Shown: positions 9,065 to 19,066, counted from the first letter of the stretch. The stretch: DNA of 64,000 bases from JAJPKK01 sp963800215 (GCA_963800215.1 CAWCZY010000006.1:124001-188000), one strand, 5' to 3'. Program-made: numbers and translations. The notes: generated by a model not told the origin, from the sequence alone.

Positions 9065-9313
9065 TCAGCTTATTTAGCAGGTTCTCGGGCTTGCCCACCG
9101 TAACGAGCTCGCCGCGCCGGGCGGCCTTGATCGCCTCGACGGTTTCCGCATTGGGAATGAGCGGCTCGAACGGCAGCGCCTTCTCCGCGGCCACGCGCAC
9201 CATCAAGAGCCGGAATGCATCCGACACGGTCAGCCCGATCGTCGCAAGGACGGCCTCGGCCTCTTTCTTGACGCGCTCGTCGATACGAGCCCGAACGACA
9301 GTATCGCAGCCAT
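9051..9313 (-). CDS. RelB/DinJ-type antitoxin, frameshift near start
   Basis: Reading back from the stop at 9051 gives VVRARIDERVKKEAEAVL, then a ribbon-helix-helix N-domain and a C-terminal tail ending NLLNKLNEEG, typical of RelB/DinJ antitoxins. That frame has no start codon; ATG 9313, with AAAGGTGA in front of it, is one base out of frame. A single missing base near 9306 repairs it to 87 residues. The overlap with the toxin gene confirms the pair. Confidence 0.75.
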
Positions 9314-9378
9314 GGGGTTCACCTTTGAGCTACAAAGTAGCCCAAGGAAATTGAACGTCAAGCCCCGAGGTCTAGCCC

Positions 9379-9585
9379 CTAATTCCCCATGTTCTGCAGC
9401 GCCGTGACGATCTGGCCGTAGGTGTTGTTCATGCCTTGGCCGACGGCGCTGATCGCGCCGAAGATGGTGAGGGAGATCAGCGCCACCAACAGCCCGTATT
9501 CGACAGCCGTCACGCCGCTCTGATCGAGCGCGAAGCGGCGCAGCCTGCGAAGGCAAGATCGTCCCTGTATGAGTTGGCGGAGCAT
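9379..9585 (-). CDS. Flp/Fap pilin component
   Basis: A 68-residue Flp-type pilin precursor: basic N-terminus, then the processing region DQSGVTAVEYGLLVALISL, where the G/A...EY signature precedes a single hydrophobic helix. Normally cleaved by a TadV-type prepilin peptidase and assembled into tight-adherence (Tad) pili. No tad export genes are present here, so the pilin is encoded away from its machinery. Confidence 0.9.
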   Translation of the reverse strand: MLRQLIQGRSCLRRLRRFALDQSGVTAVEYGLLVALISLTIFGAISAVGQGMNNTYGQIVTALQNMGN

Positions 9586-9596
9586 GCGGTCTCCAA

Positions 9597-9636
9597 GTCT
9601 ATCTGGGTCACACGAGGTCTATCTGGGTCACACGAG
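9597..9636. repeat. 20-bp tandem duplication across the mutT stop
   Basis: Two perfect adjacent 20-bp copies (9597-9616 and 9617-9636) of a sequence beginning GTCTATCTGGGTC. The second copy contains the last codons and stop of mutT (stop at 9628-9630), so the 3' end of that gene has been duplicated once. Confidence 0.95.
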
Positions 9637-10026
9637 CGTCGTCAGGTGCGAGATCAGCGGTACGTCGGCGGCCGGCATCGGATATTCGCGCAAGCGGTTC
9701 GGCCTCACCCAGGCCAGTTCCTGTCCCTCCTGCGGGACGACCGTCCCCTCCCAGCGCCGGCACACATAGAGCGGCATCAGCAGGTGAAAGTCCGGATAGC
9801 TGTGGCTCGCGAAGGTGAGCGGCGCGAGACAGGCTTCCTTGACCACTATTCCCAGTTCCTCCGCGAGTTCGCGGATCAGCGTCTCCTCGGGTCGTTCGCC
9901 CGTTTCCACTTTGCCGCCGGGGAACTCCCACAGCCCGGCCATGCTGCGTCCCGGCGGCCGTTGGGCGAGCAGAATGCGGCCGTCGGCATCGATGAGGGCG
10001 CAGGCGGCGACCAGGACGAGCTTCAC
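9628..10026 (-). CDS. mutT: 8-oxo-dGTP diphosphatase (Nudix)
   Basis: Removes oxidised guanine nucleotides from the pool. The 132-residue protein has a canonical Nudix box at residues 38-60 (G-KVETGE-..-REL-EE-G), preceded by GLWEFPGG. Order mutT-argJ-parvulin with secA diverging is conserved in Bradyrhizobium relatives. Its 3' end overlaps a 20-bp tandem duplication that keeps the stop codon. Confidence 0.92.
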   Translation of the reverse strand: MKLVLVAACALIDADGRILLAQRPPGRSMAGLWEFPGGKVETGERPEETLIRELAEELGIVVKEACLAPLTFASHSYPDFHLLMPLYVCRRWEGTVVPQEGQELAWVRPNRLREYPMPAADVPLISHLTTLV

Positions 10027-10147
10027 GGCTTGTGCGCCTTCACCCCTGAGCTTGGACGGCGACCGTTAACACCACAAGACCGAATTCCGTAGAATTTTAC
10101 GAAGATTCGGCTTGTTTGCCCCGGTGGTTAACGGCCGCCCCAGCCCG

Positions 10148-11390
10148 TTACGAACGGTAATCGCCGTTGATTGCAATGTATTCCTTGGTGAGGTCGCAGG
10201 TGAGCACGCCGGTCGCGGCCGCGGCCCATGCCGAGCGACACCTTGAGCCGGATGACCTGCTGCTTCATCTCGGCGGACACTTCGGCCTCGTCGTAATCGG
10301 GGTCCCGCATGCCCTTGTGGGCGACGCGGATGCCGTTGAACCAGATCGACAGGCGGTCGCGGTCGGCCGGCTCGCCGGCCTTGCCCACCGCCATGACGAC
10401 GCGGCCCCAATTGGCGTCCTCGCCGGCGATCGCGGTCTTCACCAGCGGCGAGTTGGCGATCGACTTGGCGACGCGCCGCGCCGATTTCGGCGATGCGGCG
10501 CCCTCGACGATGACCTCCACGAGCTTGCGCGCGCCCTCGCCGTCGCGGGCCACCTGCTCGGCGAGGTTTCCGAGCACGGCGTCGAGGGCCTTGACGAAAC
10601 CCTTGAGGCGCGGATCGGCGGCGCGCGCGATCCGGGGCGCGCCGCGGGCGGCGGCCGCCCCGGTCGCGAAGGCGAGCAGGGTGTCGGACGTCGAGGTATC
10701 GCCGTCGATCGTCACCGCATTGAAGCTGTCGACGACGCCGTGGGCGATCAGGCGCTGCAGCGCGGGAGCCGCGATCGGCGCGTCTGTGAACACGAAGGCG
10801 AGCATGGTCGCCATGTCCGGCGCGATCATGCCGGCGCCCTTGGCGATGCCGCAGATGGTGACGGTCGCCTTGCCGAGCTTCGCCTGCGCGGTGGCGCCCT
10901 TGGGGAAGGTATCGGTGGTCATGATCGCCTTGGCAGCCGCTTCCCAGAGTCCCGGAACGGCGGCCGCGACCAAGCCATCCATCACGCCCGCGAAGGCGCG
11001 GCCATCGAGGGGCTCACCGATGACGCCGGTCGAGGCGAGGAATACCTCTGCGGGCCGGCAGCCTGCCGCCTTCGACGTGATGTCGGCGGTCAGCCTGGTC
11101 GCTGCGTGCCCGCTGCGGCCGGTGAAGGCATTGGCATTGCCGGAATTGACGACGAGGGCACTGGCCCGCCCCGCCTTGAGCCGGCCGCGGCACCAGTCGA
11201 CCGGCGCGGACGGACATTTCGACTGCGTGAAGACCCCGGCCACCGCGGTGCCGGGGTCGAACAAAGCAATGAGGACGTCGGTGCGGCCCTTGTAGCGAAT
11301 TCCGGCGGCGCCCGTCGCAAGCCGCACGCCGGCGACCTCCGGCATGTCCGGAAAGTTCGAAGGTGCGAGCGGAGAAACCGCGGATGCCAT
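10148..11390 (-). CDS. argJ: bifunctional glutamate N-acetyltransferase / amino-acid acetyltransferase, one frameshift
   Basis: Ornithine acetyltransferase that transfers acetyl from acetylornithine to glutamate in arginine synthesis. The self-cleavage site is seen as GMIAPDMATMLAF with the nucleophilic Thr near residue 195. An inserted C near 10218 throws off the last residues; corrected, the end is TGVLTCDLTKEYIAINGDYRS with stop at 10148, giving 413 residues, exactly the family length. Lies between mutT and the parvulin gene on the same strand. Confidence 0.92.
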
Positions 11391-11470
11391 GGCGCGCCCC
11401 CCAAGCGTTCATGCGGCGAAGCCGGCCATGCGGCGGCAAGCGCAGCATGACCGGCCCGATCTGCGTTTCG

Positions 11471-12409
11471 CTACTTCTTCGGCGGCTCGGCGGTCTTTGC
11501 CGGCTCCGCCGGCTGGTCCAGGCGCTCGATCTTAGCGTCGGCGCGCAGCTTGCCCATGAGATCGATCTGCGCCTTGCGCACCGCGAAGTTCTCGACCTGG
11601 TCACGCACGGTGTCGAATGCGGGCGCCTGGCGCTGGCGCTTGTCCTCGACCTTGAGGACGTGCCAGCCGAACTGCGTCTTGATGGGGTCGGAAACCTGGC
11701 CCTTGTCGAGCTTGAACGCCACGTCGGAGAATTCCGGCACCATCTGCTCTTTGGTGAAATAGCCGAGGTCTCCGCCGTTGGTCTTGCCCGAGGGGTCTTC
11801 GGTGAGTTCGTTGGCGAGCTTGTTGAAATCCTCGCCCTTCTTGACGCGATCGATGACCGCTTTCACCTTGGCCTCGGCGGCCTTGCTGGCGGCGTCATCG
11901 GCGGGATTGGCGACGCGGAACAGGATGTGGCGGGCATGGACTTCCTGCTCGGCGCCCATCTGCTTGGTCGCTTCGTCGTAGACTTTGTGCAGGTTGGCGT
12001 CGGTCACCGCCGCTTTGGACGCTTCCTGCAGCAGGGTGTCCATCAGCACCTTGTTGCGGGCGAAGGTGATGCGGCGCTTGAAGTCCGCCGTGTCGGCAAC
12101 CTTGCGGGCCTCGGCCTCCTTGGACAGCAGGATCATGTCGGAAAGATAATTGACGAGGTAATCGCGCTTGCCCTGCTCGTCCTTGGCCGGAAGGTTCTGC
12201 CCGATGTCTTCCTCGGCAAGGGCAAGGTCGCTCTGGCGGATCTCGACGCCGTTCACCTTGGCGATCACGGGGTCGCCGGCGGGCGCCTGGGCGTAGGCGA
12301 AACCGGCTGCGGCGACCAGCATCGCGGCGCCCGTCGCCGCCAGGGTCACACGGCGGCACGACGCCAGGGCCGACGGGACCGTGGCTAGGGAACGGGGCAG
12401 GGAGATCAT
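11471..12409 (-). CDS. periplasmic parvulin-type peptidyl-prolyl isomerase
   Basis: A 312-residue PpiC/SurA-type foldase. Signal peptide: MISLPRSL followed by a hydrophobic run ending AGFAYAQA near residue 40. A SurA_N-like helical region follows, then the rotamase domain with HARHILFRVANPADD, GGDLGYFTKEQMVPEF and FGWHVLKVED. Start ATG 12409 is preceded by AGGA eight bases away and is preferred over ATG 12424. Faces away from secA, so an exported-protein foldase and the export motor share a divergent promoter region. Confidence 0.85.
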   Translation of the reverse strand: MISLPRSLATVPSALASCRRVTLAATGAAMLVAAAGFAYAQAPAGDPVIAKVNGVEIRQSDLALAEEDIGQNLPAKDEQGKRDYLVNYLSDMILLSKEAEARKVADTADFKRRITFARNKVLMDTLLQEASKAAVTDANLHKVYDEATKQMGAEQEVHARHILFRVANPADDAASKAAEAKVKAVIDRVKKGEDFNKLANELTEDPSGKTNGGDLGYFTKEQMVPEFSDVAFKLDKGQVSDPIKTQFGWHVLKVEDKRQRQAPAFDTVRDQVENFAVRKAQIDLMGKLRADAKIERLDQPAEPAKTAEPPKK

Positions 12410-12508
12410 CGGGCATATCCTCATGGGTTGGCTCGCGACCGAACCGGTCTGCGGAAGCGGCGCACACTCGCGCAATCGATCACGATTGGCAACCGGAGGG
12501 CGACCAAT

Positions 12509-12535
12509 CCGAACAGATGGGCACCATCTGTTCGG
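12509..12535. promoter_or_regulatory. 11-bp perfect inverted repeat upstream of secA
   Basis: Arms CCGAACAGATG and CATCTGTTCGG around a 5-base loop. No T-run follows, and the element sits between two divergent genes, so it is more likely an operator or RNA hairpin in the parvulin or secA leader than a terminator. Function is inference. Confidence 0.5.
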
Positions 12536-12581
12536 TCGCACCACTAGGGCCCAAGGAAGGCGTGATTGCGGCGCGCCCGGA

Positions 12582-12610
12582 TTGACAAGGGTGGCCCCCC
12601 CTCTTATCTC
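12582..12610 (+). promoter_or_regulatory. candidate secA promoter
   Basis: TTGACA at 12582-12587, a 17-base spacer, then TATCTC at 12605-12610. The -35 is perfect, the -10 weak. It would give a leader of about 145 bases before ATG 12763. Confidence 0.4.
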
Positions 12611-12762
12611 TCCACTCGTTCGCCGGTCGGCTCCGGGGGCATTCCAAAGCGCGCCTCGTCTCGCCCGAAAAGTGCCGCATTCCGAATGCGTTGGGGACTA
12701 TTCCGGCCCGTGCGATGACGGTCCCGCGGCACGCCCGCAGTGGACGAGAAAGGAACTCCGGC

Positions 12763-15584
12763 ATGTTCGGCGCCGTAGCCCGCAAGTTTTTTGGTTCTTC
12801 CAATGATCGGCGCATTCGCGCCTTTCGCCCGCGCGTCGAGGCCATCAACGCCCTGGAAAAAGATCTCGAACGGCTCTCCGACGACGCGCTGCGCCAGCGC
12901 ACGGACGCCTTCAAGCAGGAACTGGCCGCCGGCAAGACGCTCGACGATATCCTGGTGCCGGCCTTCGCCACGGTGCGCGAGGCCGCCAAGCGCACCCTCG
13001 GCCAGCGCCATTTCGATGTCCAGCTCACCGGCGGCATGGTGCTGCACGAGGGCCGCATCGCGGAGATGAAGACCGGCGAAGGCAAGACGCTGGTCGCGAC
13101 CCTTCCGGTCTACCTCAACGCGCTGTCCGGGCGCGGCGTGCATGTCGTCACCGTCAACGATTACCTCGCCGGCCGCGACGCCGAATGGATGGGCCAGATC
13201 TACAAGTTCCTCGGCCTCAGCGTCGGCGTCATCGTCCACGGGCTCGACGACGGGCAGCGCAAGCAGGCCTATGACTGCGACGTCACCTACGGCACCAACA
13301 ACGAACTCGGCTTCGACTATCTGCGCGACAACATGAAATACCGGCTGGAGGACATGGTCCAGCGCGGCCACATCTATGCGATCGTCGACGAAGTCGAACT
13401 CGATCCTGATCGACGAGGCGCGCACGCCTTTGATCATCTCCGGCCCGCTCGACGACCGCTCCGAATTCTACAACACCATCGACGGCTATATTCCCAAGCT
13501 CGACAAGTCCGACTACGAGGTCGACGAGAAGCAGCGCGCCGTCAGCATGACCGAAGTCCGGCATGGAAAAGATGGAGCGCCTCCTCAAGGAGGCCGGGCT
13601 GCTCAAGTCCGACTCGCTCTACGACGTGGAGAACGTCTCGACCGTGCACCACGTCAACCAGGCGCTGCGGGCGCACACGCTGTTCCAGCGCGACAAGGAC
13701 TACATCGTGCGCAACGGCGAGGTCGTCATCATCGACGAATTCACCGGCCGCATGATGCCGGGCCGGCGCTACTCCGAAGGTCTCCACCAGGCGCTCGAGG
13801 CCAAGGAGCGCCAGCCGGTCCAGCCGGAAAACCAGACGCTGGCCTCGATCACGTTCCAGAATTATTTCCGCATGTACGAGAAGCTCGCCGGCATGACCGG
13901 CACGGCGCTCACCGAGGCCGACGAGTTCTACGACATCTACAATCTCGACGTGCTGGAAATTCCGACCAACATGCCGCTGTCGCGGCTCGACGACGACGAC
14001 GAAGTCTACCGCACCGCCAAGGAGAAGTACCGCGCAATCATCTCCCTGATCGAGGAGTGCAAGCAGCGCGGCCAGCCGGTCCTGGTCGGCACCACCTCGA
14101 TCGAGAAATCCGAGCAGCTCGCCGAACTGCTGCGCACCAGCGGCTGGGAGCAACACGACTTCACCGATCCCAACGCCTTCGCCGCGCTCTATTCGGGCGA
14201 CGAGGGCGCCTCCAAGGTGAAGGTGTTCGCCATCCTCAATGCGCGTTATCACGAGCAGGAAGCCTACATCGTCTCCCAGGCCGGCGTGCCCGGCGCCATC
14301 ACCATCGCCACCAACATGGCCGGCCGCGGCACCGACATCCAGCTCGGCGGCAATGCCGACATGCGCATCCGCCAGGAGCTCACCGAAGTCGCCGAGGGGC
14401 CGGAACGCGAGCGCCGCATCCAGGATATCCGCGGCCAAGTCTCGCGGCTCAAGGACAAGGCGCTCAAGGCCGGCGGCCTGTTCGTGCTCGGCACCGAGCG
14501 CCATGAATCGCGGCGCATCGACAACCAGCTGCGCGGCCGCTCCGGCCGCCAGGGCGATCCCGGCCACTCCAAGTTCTTTCTCTCCCTCGAAGACGACCTG
14601 ATGCGCATCTTCGGGTCGGACAAGCTCGACGGCATGCTGCAGAAGCTCGGCCTGCAGGAGAACGAGGCGATCGTCCATCCCTGGATCAACAAGGCGCTGG
14701 AGAAGGCCCAGCAGAAGGTCGAGGCGCGCAACTTCGACATCCGCAAGAACCTGCTCAAGTTCGACAACGTATCGAACGACCAGCGCAAGGTGATCTTCGA
14801 CCAGCGCGTCGAGCTGATGAAGGACGAGACCGTCGCCGAAACGGTCGGCGACATGCGCAAGGAAGTGGTCGACGCCCTGGTGGCGAAGTTCGTCCCCGAG
14901 AACGCCTATCCCGAGCAGTGGAACACCAAGGGCCTCAAGGAGGAGCTCAACCGCGTGCTCGGCCTCGACCTGCCGGTCGACGAATGGGCCAAGGAAGAGG
15001 GCATCGCCGACGAGGAATTGATCACCCGGGTGGAGCGCCGCGCCGACGAGCACATGGCGGCCAAGGTGGCGCAGTGGGGACCCGACGTGATCCGTTACGT
15101 CGAGAAGTCGATCCTGCTGCAGACGCTCGACCATCTATGGCGCGAGCACCTCGTCATGCTGGAGCATCTGCGCCAGGTGATCGGGCTGCGCGGCTACGGC
15201 CAGCGCGATCCGCTCAACGAGTACAAGCAGGAAGCCTTCCATCTGTTCGAGGCGATGATCCAGCAAATGCGCGAGGCGGTGACCGCCCAGCTCATGCGGG
15301 TCGAGATCATGCAGGCGCCGCCACCCGAGCCGCCGCCGGAAAACCTGCCCTACATGGAAGCCCATCATCTCAATCCCGCGACCGGCGAGGACGAGATGGC
15401 GATGTCCGACGGCAGCGTCGCGTCGTTGGCGCGCAACGCCGGCGCGACCCTGGTGCGCAATGCCGGCGCGGCGCCGGTGCGCAATCCCAGCGATCCCGCC
15501 AGCTGGGGCAAGGTCGGCCGCAACGAGGTCTGTCCGTGCGGCTCCGGCAAGAAGTTCAAGCATTGCCACGGCCGGTTTGCCTGA
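12763..15584 (+). CDS. secA: preprotein translocase ATPase SecA, two frameshifts
   Basis: Motor ATPase that drives proteins through SecYEG. Walker A is EMKTGEGKTL (residues 101-110); the DEVDSILIDEARTPLI nucleotide-domain motif, NMAGRGTDIQLGG helicase motif and C-terminal zinc-binding NEVCPCGSGKKFKHCHG are all present. An extra A near 13397 (inside DEV-D-SILIDE) and another near 13554 (TE-S-GMEKME) put the gene in three frames. Repaired length is 939 residues, normal for alphaproteobacteria. The linker before the zinc motif has a small internal repeat (ARNAGATLVRNAGAAPVRN). Confidence 0.95.
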
Positions 15585-15625
15585 TGCCGGCGGGCCCCGG
15601 ATGATGCACCGGGGTATTCCACCTT

Positions 15626-15667
15626 GTCATTCCGGGGCGGTGCGATAGCACCGAACCCGGAATCCAG
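15626..15667. repeat. palindromic repeat family A
   Basis: Begins GTCATTCCGGGGC and ends GAACCCGGAATCCAG, the two halves pairing as a long imperfect hairpin. The same family is found at 17905, 19100 and 35242. Here a single unit lies between secA and the TPR gene. Confidence 0.85.
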
Positions 15668-15838
15668 ACGGCCTCACGGATTGCACCGCAGCCTGGGATG
15701 ACGACGTCGCCAGTCTTGTGGTGCGCCCGAGCGGCCGGCCCGGTTGATATCGCGCGACATATCGTCCGAAACGTCTGCAAGTTTGGGGAATCATGGGCTA
15801 GGCTGCGCCGACGAATCATTGCTGCCGGGGAGATGGCC

Positions 15839-17845
15839 ATGGTTGCGGGGAATGGATCGTCCACGTCGGCTCGCTTGGTCGGTTTCGGCGCTTTGATCGC
15901 GATCGGAATTGTTCCGGCCGCACCGGCCGGCGCCCAGACCTCCCAGCAGCTCAACTGGTGCAGCGGCAAGGACAACCCGAGCGCGGATCAAAAGATCGCA
16001 GCCTGCTCCGCGGTGATCCAGGCCGGGCGCTACGCCGGCAAGAACCTCGCGCTCGTCTACAACAACCGCGCCAACGGCTATCTGAAAAAAGACGATCGCG
16101 ACCGCGCCATCGCCGACTACGACCAGGCGATCAGGCTCGATCCCGATTATGCGCTGGCCTACAACAATCGCGGCAATATCCATTTTCTCATGAAGGATTA
16201 CGACGGCGCCATCGCCGACTACGATCAGGCGATCCGGATCGATCCGGTGCCGAAGGTCGCCGCCGACGATCGCGGCAGAACCGGCACCAACGTCTACAAC
16301 AACCGCGGCTATGCCTATTATTCCAAGAAGGATTACGCCCGCGCCATCGCGGACTACGACCGCGCCATCAAGGCCGATTCCAAGGCGCCCCTGGTCTACA
16401 ACAACCGCGGCCTCGCCTATTCCGATACGGGGGACTTCGAGCATGCCATCGCCGACTTCGGCGAGGCGCTGCGGCTCGATCCGAAATACGCCATCGCCCT
16501 CAACAACCGCGGCATCGCCTATTTCGGCAAGCACGACTACGACCGCGCCGCCGCCGATTTCGACCAGGCGATCCGGCTCGACCCGAAATATGCCCAGGCG
16601 TTCTATAATCGCGGCAGCACCTTTGCGGAGACCGGGCAGGATGACCGCGCCATCGCGGATTATGACGCCGCGATCCGGCTCGATCCCCGATACGCCTACG
16701 CCTATGGCAATCGCGGCGGGCTTTATGCGCGCAAGGGCGACCTCGATCGTGCCTTGAGCGACTACGGCGAATCGCTGCGGCTCGACCCGACCAACGCCAA
16801 CGATTTCAATCGGCGCGGCGTCGCCTATTACGGCAAGAAGGACTACGACCGCGCCATCGCCGACTACGATCAGGCGATCAAGCTCAACCCGGCTTACCCC
16901 GCCGCCTTGATCAATCGCGGCAATGCCTGGCGCGCCAAGGGCAGCGATGATCGCGCCGCCGCCGACTACGGCCAGGCGGCGCGCCTCGATCCCGACAATG
17001 CCCTCGCCTACATCAATCGCGCGGCCGTCTACGAAACCCAGAAGAAGTACGACCGCGCCATCCCCGACTACGATCAGGTCATCCGCCTGGCGCCGGCCAA
17101 TGCGGCCGGATGGAGCGGCCGCTGCTGGTCGCGCGCCATCATCGGACCTATCGAGCAGGCGCTGCCGGATTGCAACGAAGCGCTGCGGCTCGAATCCGCG
17201 GCGAGTACGCTGGAGGGGCGCGCGCTCGTCTATCTCAAGTCGGGACAGTTGGACAAGGCGATCTCCGACTACGACGCCGCCTTGAAGACCAACCCCAAGC
17301 TCGCCGGGCCGCTCTACGGACGCGGCTTGGCGAAGATCCGCAAGGGTGAAGTCGCCGGCGGCAATGTCGACACCGCGGCGGCCAAGGAAATCAATCCGAG
17401 GATCGGCGATACGTTCGCCGGCTACAATGTGCCGGCCATGCGCGCCGAAACGGCACCACCCCTCATCGCGGCTCCGGCCACCGCCAGCAGCACGAAGGCC
17501 GAGCCCGCTGCACCGCCCGCCGAAACGCCGACGAGCCACGCCGCCGGCGCCCAACCGGCGCCGGCGCCAGCGCCGGCCGTCGAGATCACCACCAGCGTGA
17601 CCAAGCCGCCGCGGTCGGAGCCCGTGCTGTCCGCGCCTGCGGTCGCCGTTGCTCCGACGGCCGCCGCCGCCCCGCCGGGCGCCGCTTCGCCGGCGCCGGC
17701 CGCCGACTGTTCGCTGGCCGAGACCCACTGGAAAAGCGCGGAGTCGATCGGGACGCTGGCGGCCTACGCCGACCACCTTGCCCGGTTCCCTACCTGCGCC
17801 TTCTCGACCCTCGCCGCGGCGAGAATCGAGGCGTTGAAGAAATAG
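15839..17845 (+). CDS. exported TPR-repeat protein with caspase-associated C-terminal tail
   Basis: A 668-residue protein: signal peptide ending near PAAPAGAQ, a short cysteine-containing N-domain (NWCSGKDN...AACSAVI), roughly a dozen 34-residue tetratricopeptide repeats of the form RAIADYDQAIRLDP, a long Ala/Pro linker, and a C-terminal module AETHWKSAESIGTLAAY...FPTCAFSTLAAARI. That tail is familiar from bradyrhizobial caspase-like and TPR proteins. Probably a periplasmic protein-protein scaffold; partner unknown. GGGGAG sits six bases before ATG 15839, preferred over ATG 15833. Confidence 0.8.
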   Translation: MVAGNGSSTSARLVGFGALIAIGIVPAAPAGAQTSQQLNWCSGKDNPSADQKIAACSAVIQAGRYAGKNLALVYNNRANGYLKKDDRDRAIADYDQAIRLDPDYALAYNNRGNIHFLMKDYDGAIADYDQAIRIDPVPKVAADDRGRTGTNVYNNRGYAYYSKKDYARAIADYDRAIKADSKAPLVYNNRGLAYSDTGDFEHAIADFGEALRLDPKYAIALNNRGIAYFGKHDYDRAAADFDQAIRLDPKYAQAFYNRGSTFAETGQDDRAIADYDAAIRLDPRYAYAYGNRGGLYARKGDLDRALSDYGESLRLDPTNANDFNRRGVAYYGKKDYDRAIADYDQAIKLNPAYPAALINRGNAWRAKGSDDRAAADYGQAARLDPDNALAYINRAAVYETQKKYDRAIPDYDQVIRLAPANAAGWSGRCWSRAIIGPIEQALPDCNEALRLESAASTLEGRALVYLKSGQLDKAISDYDAALKTNPKLAGPLYGRGLAKIRKGEVAGGNVDTAAAKEINPRIGDTFAGYNVPAMRAETAPPLIAAPATASSTKAEPAAPPAETPTSHAAGAQPAPAPAPAVEITTSVTKPPRSEPVLSAPAVAVAPTAAAAPPGAASPAPAADCSLAETHWKSAESIGTLAAYADHLARFPTCAFSTLAAARIEALKK

Positions 17846-17904
17846 GTGGCGGGTTAGCCCCCCAGGGACGCTTCCGGTTCGCTGATCAAGGCATTCACGC
17901 AGTT

Positions 17905-17942
17905 ATTCCGGGTCCGCGCGACGACGCGCGCCCCGGAATGAC
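17905..17942. repeat. palindromic repeat family A, single unit
   Basis: Starts ATTCCGGGTCCGCG and ends GCCCCGGAATGAC, the family A hairpin in inverted orientation, between the TPR gene and the hydrolase. Confidence 0.8.
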
Positions 17943-18016
17943 GGCGTAGAATGGTTGACCGCACCGAGACAACGGGCCGGCAAGATTGTATTCTCGCCGG
18001 CGCAGCGGAGGGTCGC

Positions 18017-19066
18017 ATGGAAGAACGCAGCAATGGAGATCGGATGAGCCGCCGAACCGTGATCGGAGCCGCCGCGGCGAGCCTCGCCGCCGGCGCGGCT
18101 TCCGCCGAGCCGGCCGCGGCGCCGCCGGCGCCAACGGCGCAGGCCCGGCCGCACGTCAAGGGTCCGCGCGTTTGGCTCGATTTCGACCAGCAGGAACTCG
18201 ACGACGCCTACGACCAGTCGAAATACGCGCCCAACCGCGACCAGATGAACCGCCGCCGCGCCTCCGGCAGCGCGGAGGTGCGCGCCCGCCTCGGCGCGCC
18301 GCGGCGCATCGCCTATGGCCCGACGCCGATCGAAGGGGTCGACGTCTACGTCGCGGCCAAATCCGACGCGCAGAAATCCGATGCGCGGAACGCCGCGGCT
18401 CCGATCGCGATCTTCGTGCATGGCGGCGCCTGGCGTAACGGGAGTGCGGCCAACAGCGCCTATGGGGCGGAGCCGTTCGTGCGTGCGGGCGCCCATTTCG
18501 CGGTGCTCGATTTCGTCAACGTGATCGAATCCGGCGGCGACCTGATGGCGATGATCGACGGCGTGCGCCGCGGCATCGCCGCCGTGGCACGGAACGCCGC
18601 GAGCTTCGGCGGCGATCCCGGCCGCATCTATCTCACCGGCCATTCCTCCGGCGCCCATCTCGGCGGCTGCGCCCTCATCACCGATTGGGAAAAGGACCAT
18701 GGCCTGCCGAAAGACGTGATCAAGGGCGCGACGCTGTGCTCGGGCATGTACGACCTCGAGCCGGCGCGGCTCTCGGCGCGCTCGCACTACGTGAAGTTCA
18801 CCGACGCGACGGAAGACGCGCTGAGCACGCAGCGCCATCTCGACCGCATCGTGTGCCCGGTGACGGTGCTGCACGGCACCCTGGAGACGCCGGAATTCCA
18901 GCGCCAGACGCGCGATTTCGCCGCCGCCATGAAGGCGGCCGGCAAGCCGATCCGGTTCATCGTCGCCGACGGCTACAACCACTTCGAGGTCGGGGAAACG
19001 CTCAACAATCCCTACGGTCCGTTCGGCCGCGCCGCGCTCGAAATGATGCGGCTCGGCGTCGGGTAG
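18017..19066 (+). CDS. Tat-exported alpha/beta hydrolase (esterase/formamidase-like)
   Basis: A 349-residue alpha/beta hydrolase. The N-terminus has a twin-arginine signal (SRRTVIGAAAASLAAGAASA). The oxyanion motif HGGAW is at 135-139 and the nucleophile elbow GHSSG at 208-212 (Ser210); the late histidine is in GYNHFEVG. The fold and HGGAW resemble the BD-FAE/arylformamidase group; real substrate unknown. GGAGGG lies just before ATG 18017. Confidence 0.8.
   Translation: MEERSNGDRMSRRTVIGAAAASLAAGAASAEPAAAPPAPTAQARPHVKGPRVWLDFDQQELDDAYDQSKYAPNRDQMNRRRASGSAEVRARLGAPRRIAYGPTPIEGVDVYVAAKSDAQKSDARNAAAPIAIFVHGGAWRNGSAANSAYGAEPFVRAGAHFAVLDFVNVIESGGDLMAMIDGVRRGIAAVARNAASFGGDPGRIYLTGHSSGAHLGGCALITDWEKDHGLPKDVIKGATLCSGMYDLEPARLSARSHYVKFTDATEDALSTQRHLDRIVCPVTVLHGTLETPEFQRQTRDFAAAMKAAGKPIRFIVADGYNHFEVGETLNNPYGPFGRAALEMMRLGVG

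Larger units (their letters stand above)
12410..12762. other. divergent regulatory region between parvulin gene and secA
   Basis: No gene is supported in these 350 bases. They contain a perfect inverted repeat (12509-12535) and a plausible secA promoter (12582-12610), listed separately. The secA ribosome-binding site AAGGA is at 12750-12754. Confidence 0.7.

Noticed and set aside
13390..13560. Programmed ribosomal frameshifting in secA
   Set aside because: No slippery heptamer or stimulatory structure is evident, and unrelated genes across the window show the same kind of one-base breaks.
13542..15134. 530-codon open frame antisense to secA
   Set aside because: Shadow of third-position GC bias in secA, which is unambiguously coding on the plus strand.
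16050..17340. CRISPR-like periodicity
   Set aside because: The ~102-bp periodicity is the coding of 34-residue TPR units, not repeats separated by unique spacers.
15791..17776. 661-codon open frame antisense to the TPR gene
   Set aside because: It mirrors the repeated coding strand of a GC-rich TPR gene; its Val/Ile/Gly/Arg repeat translation has no protein character of its own.
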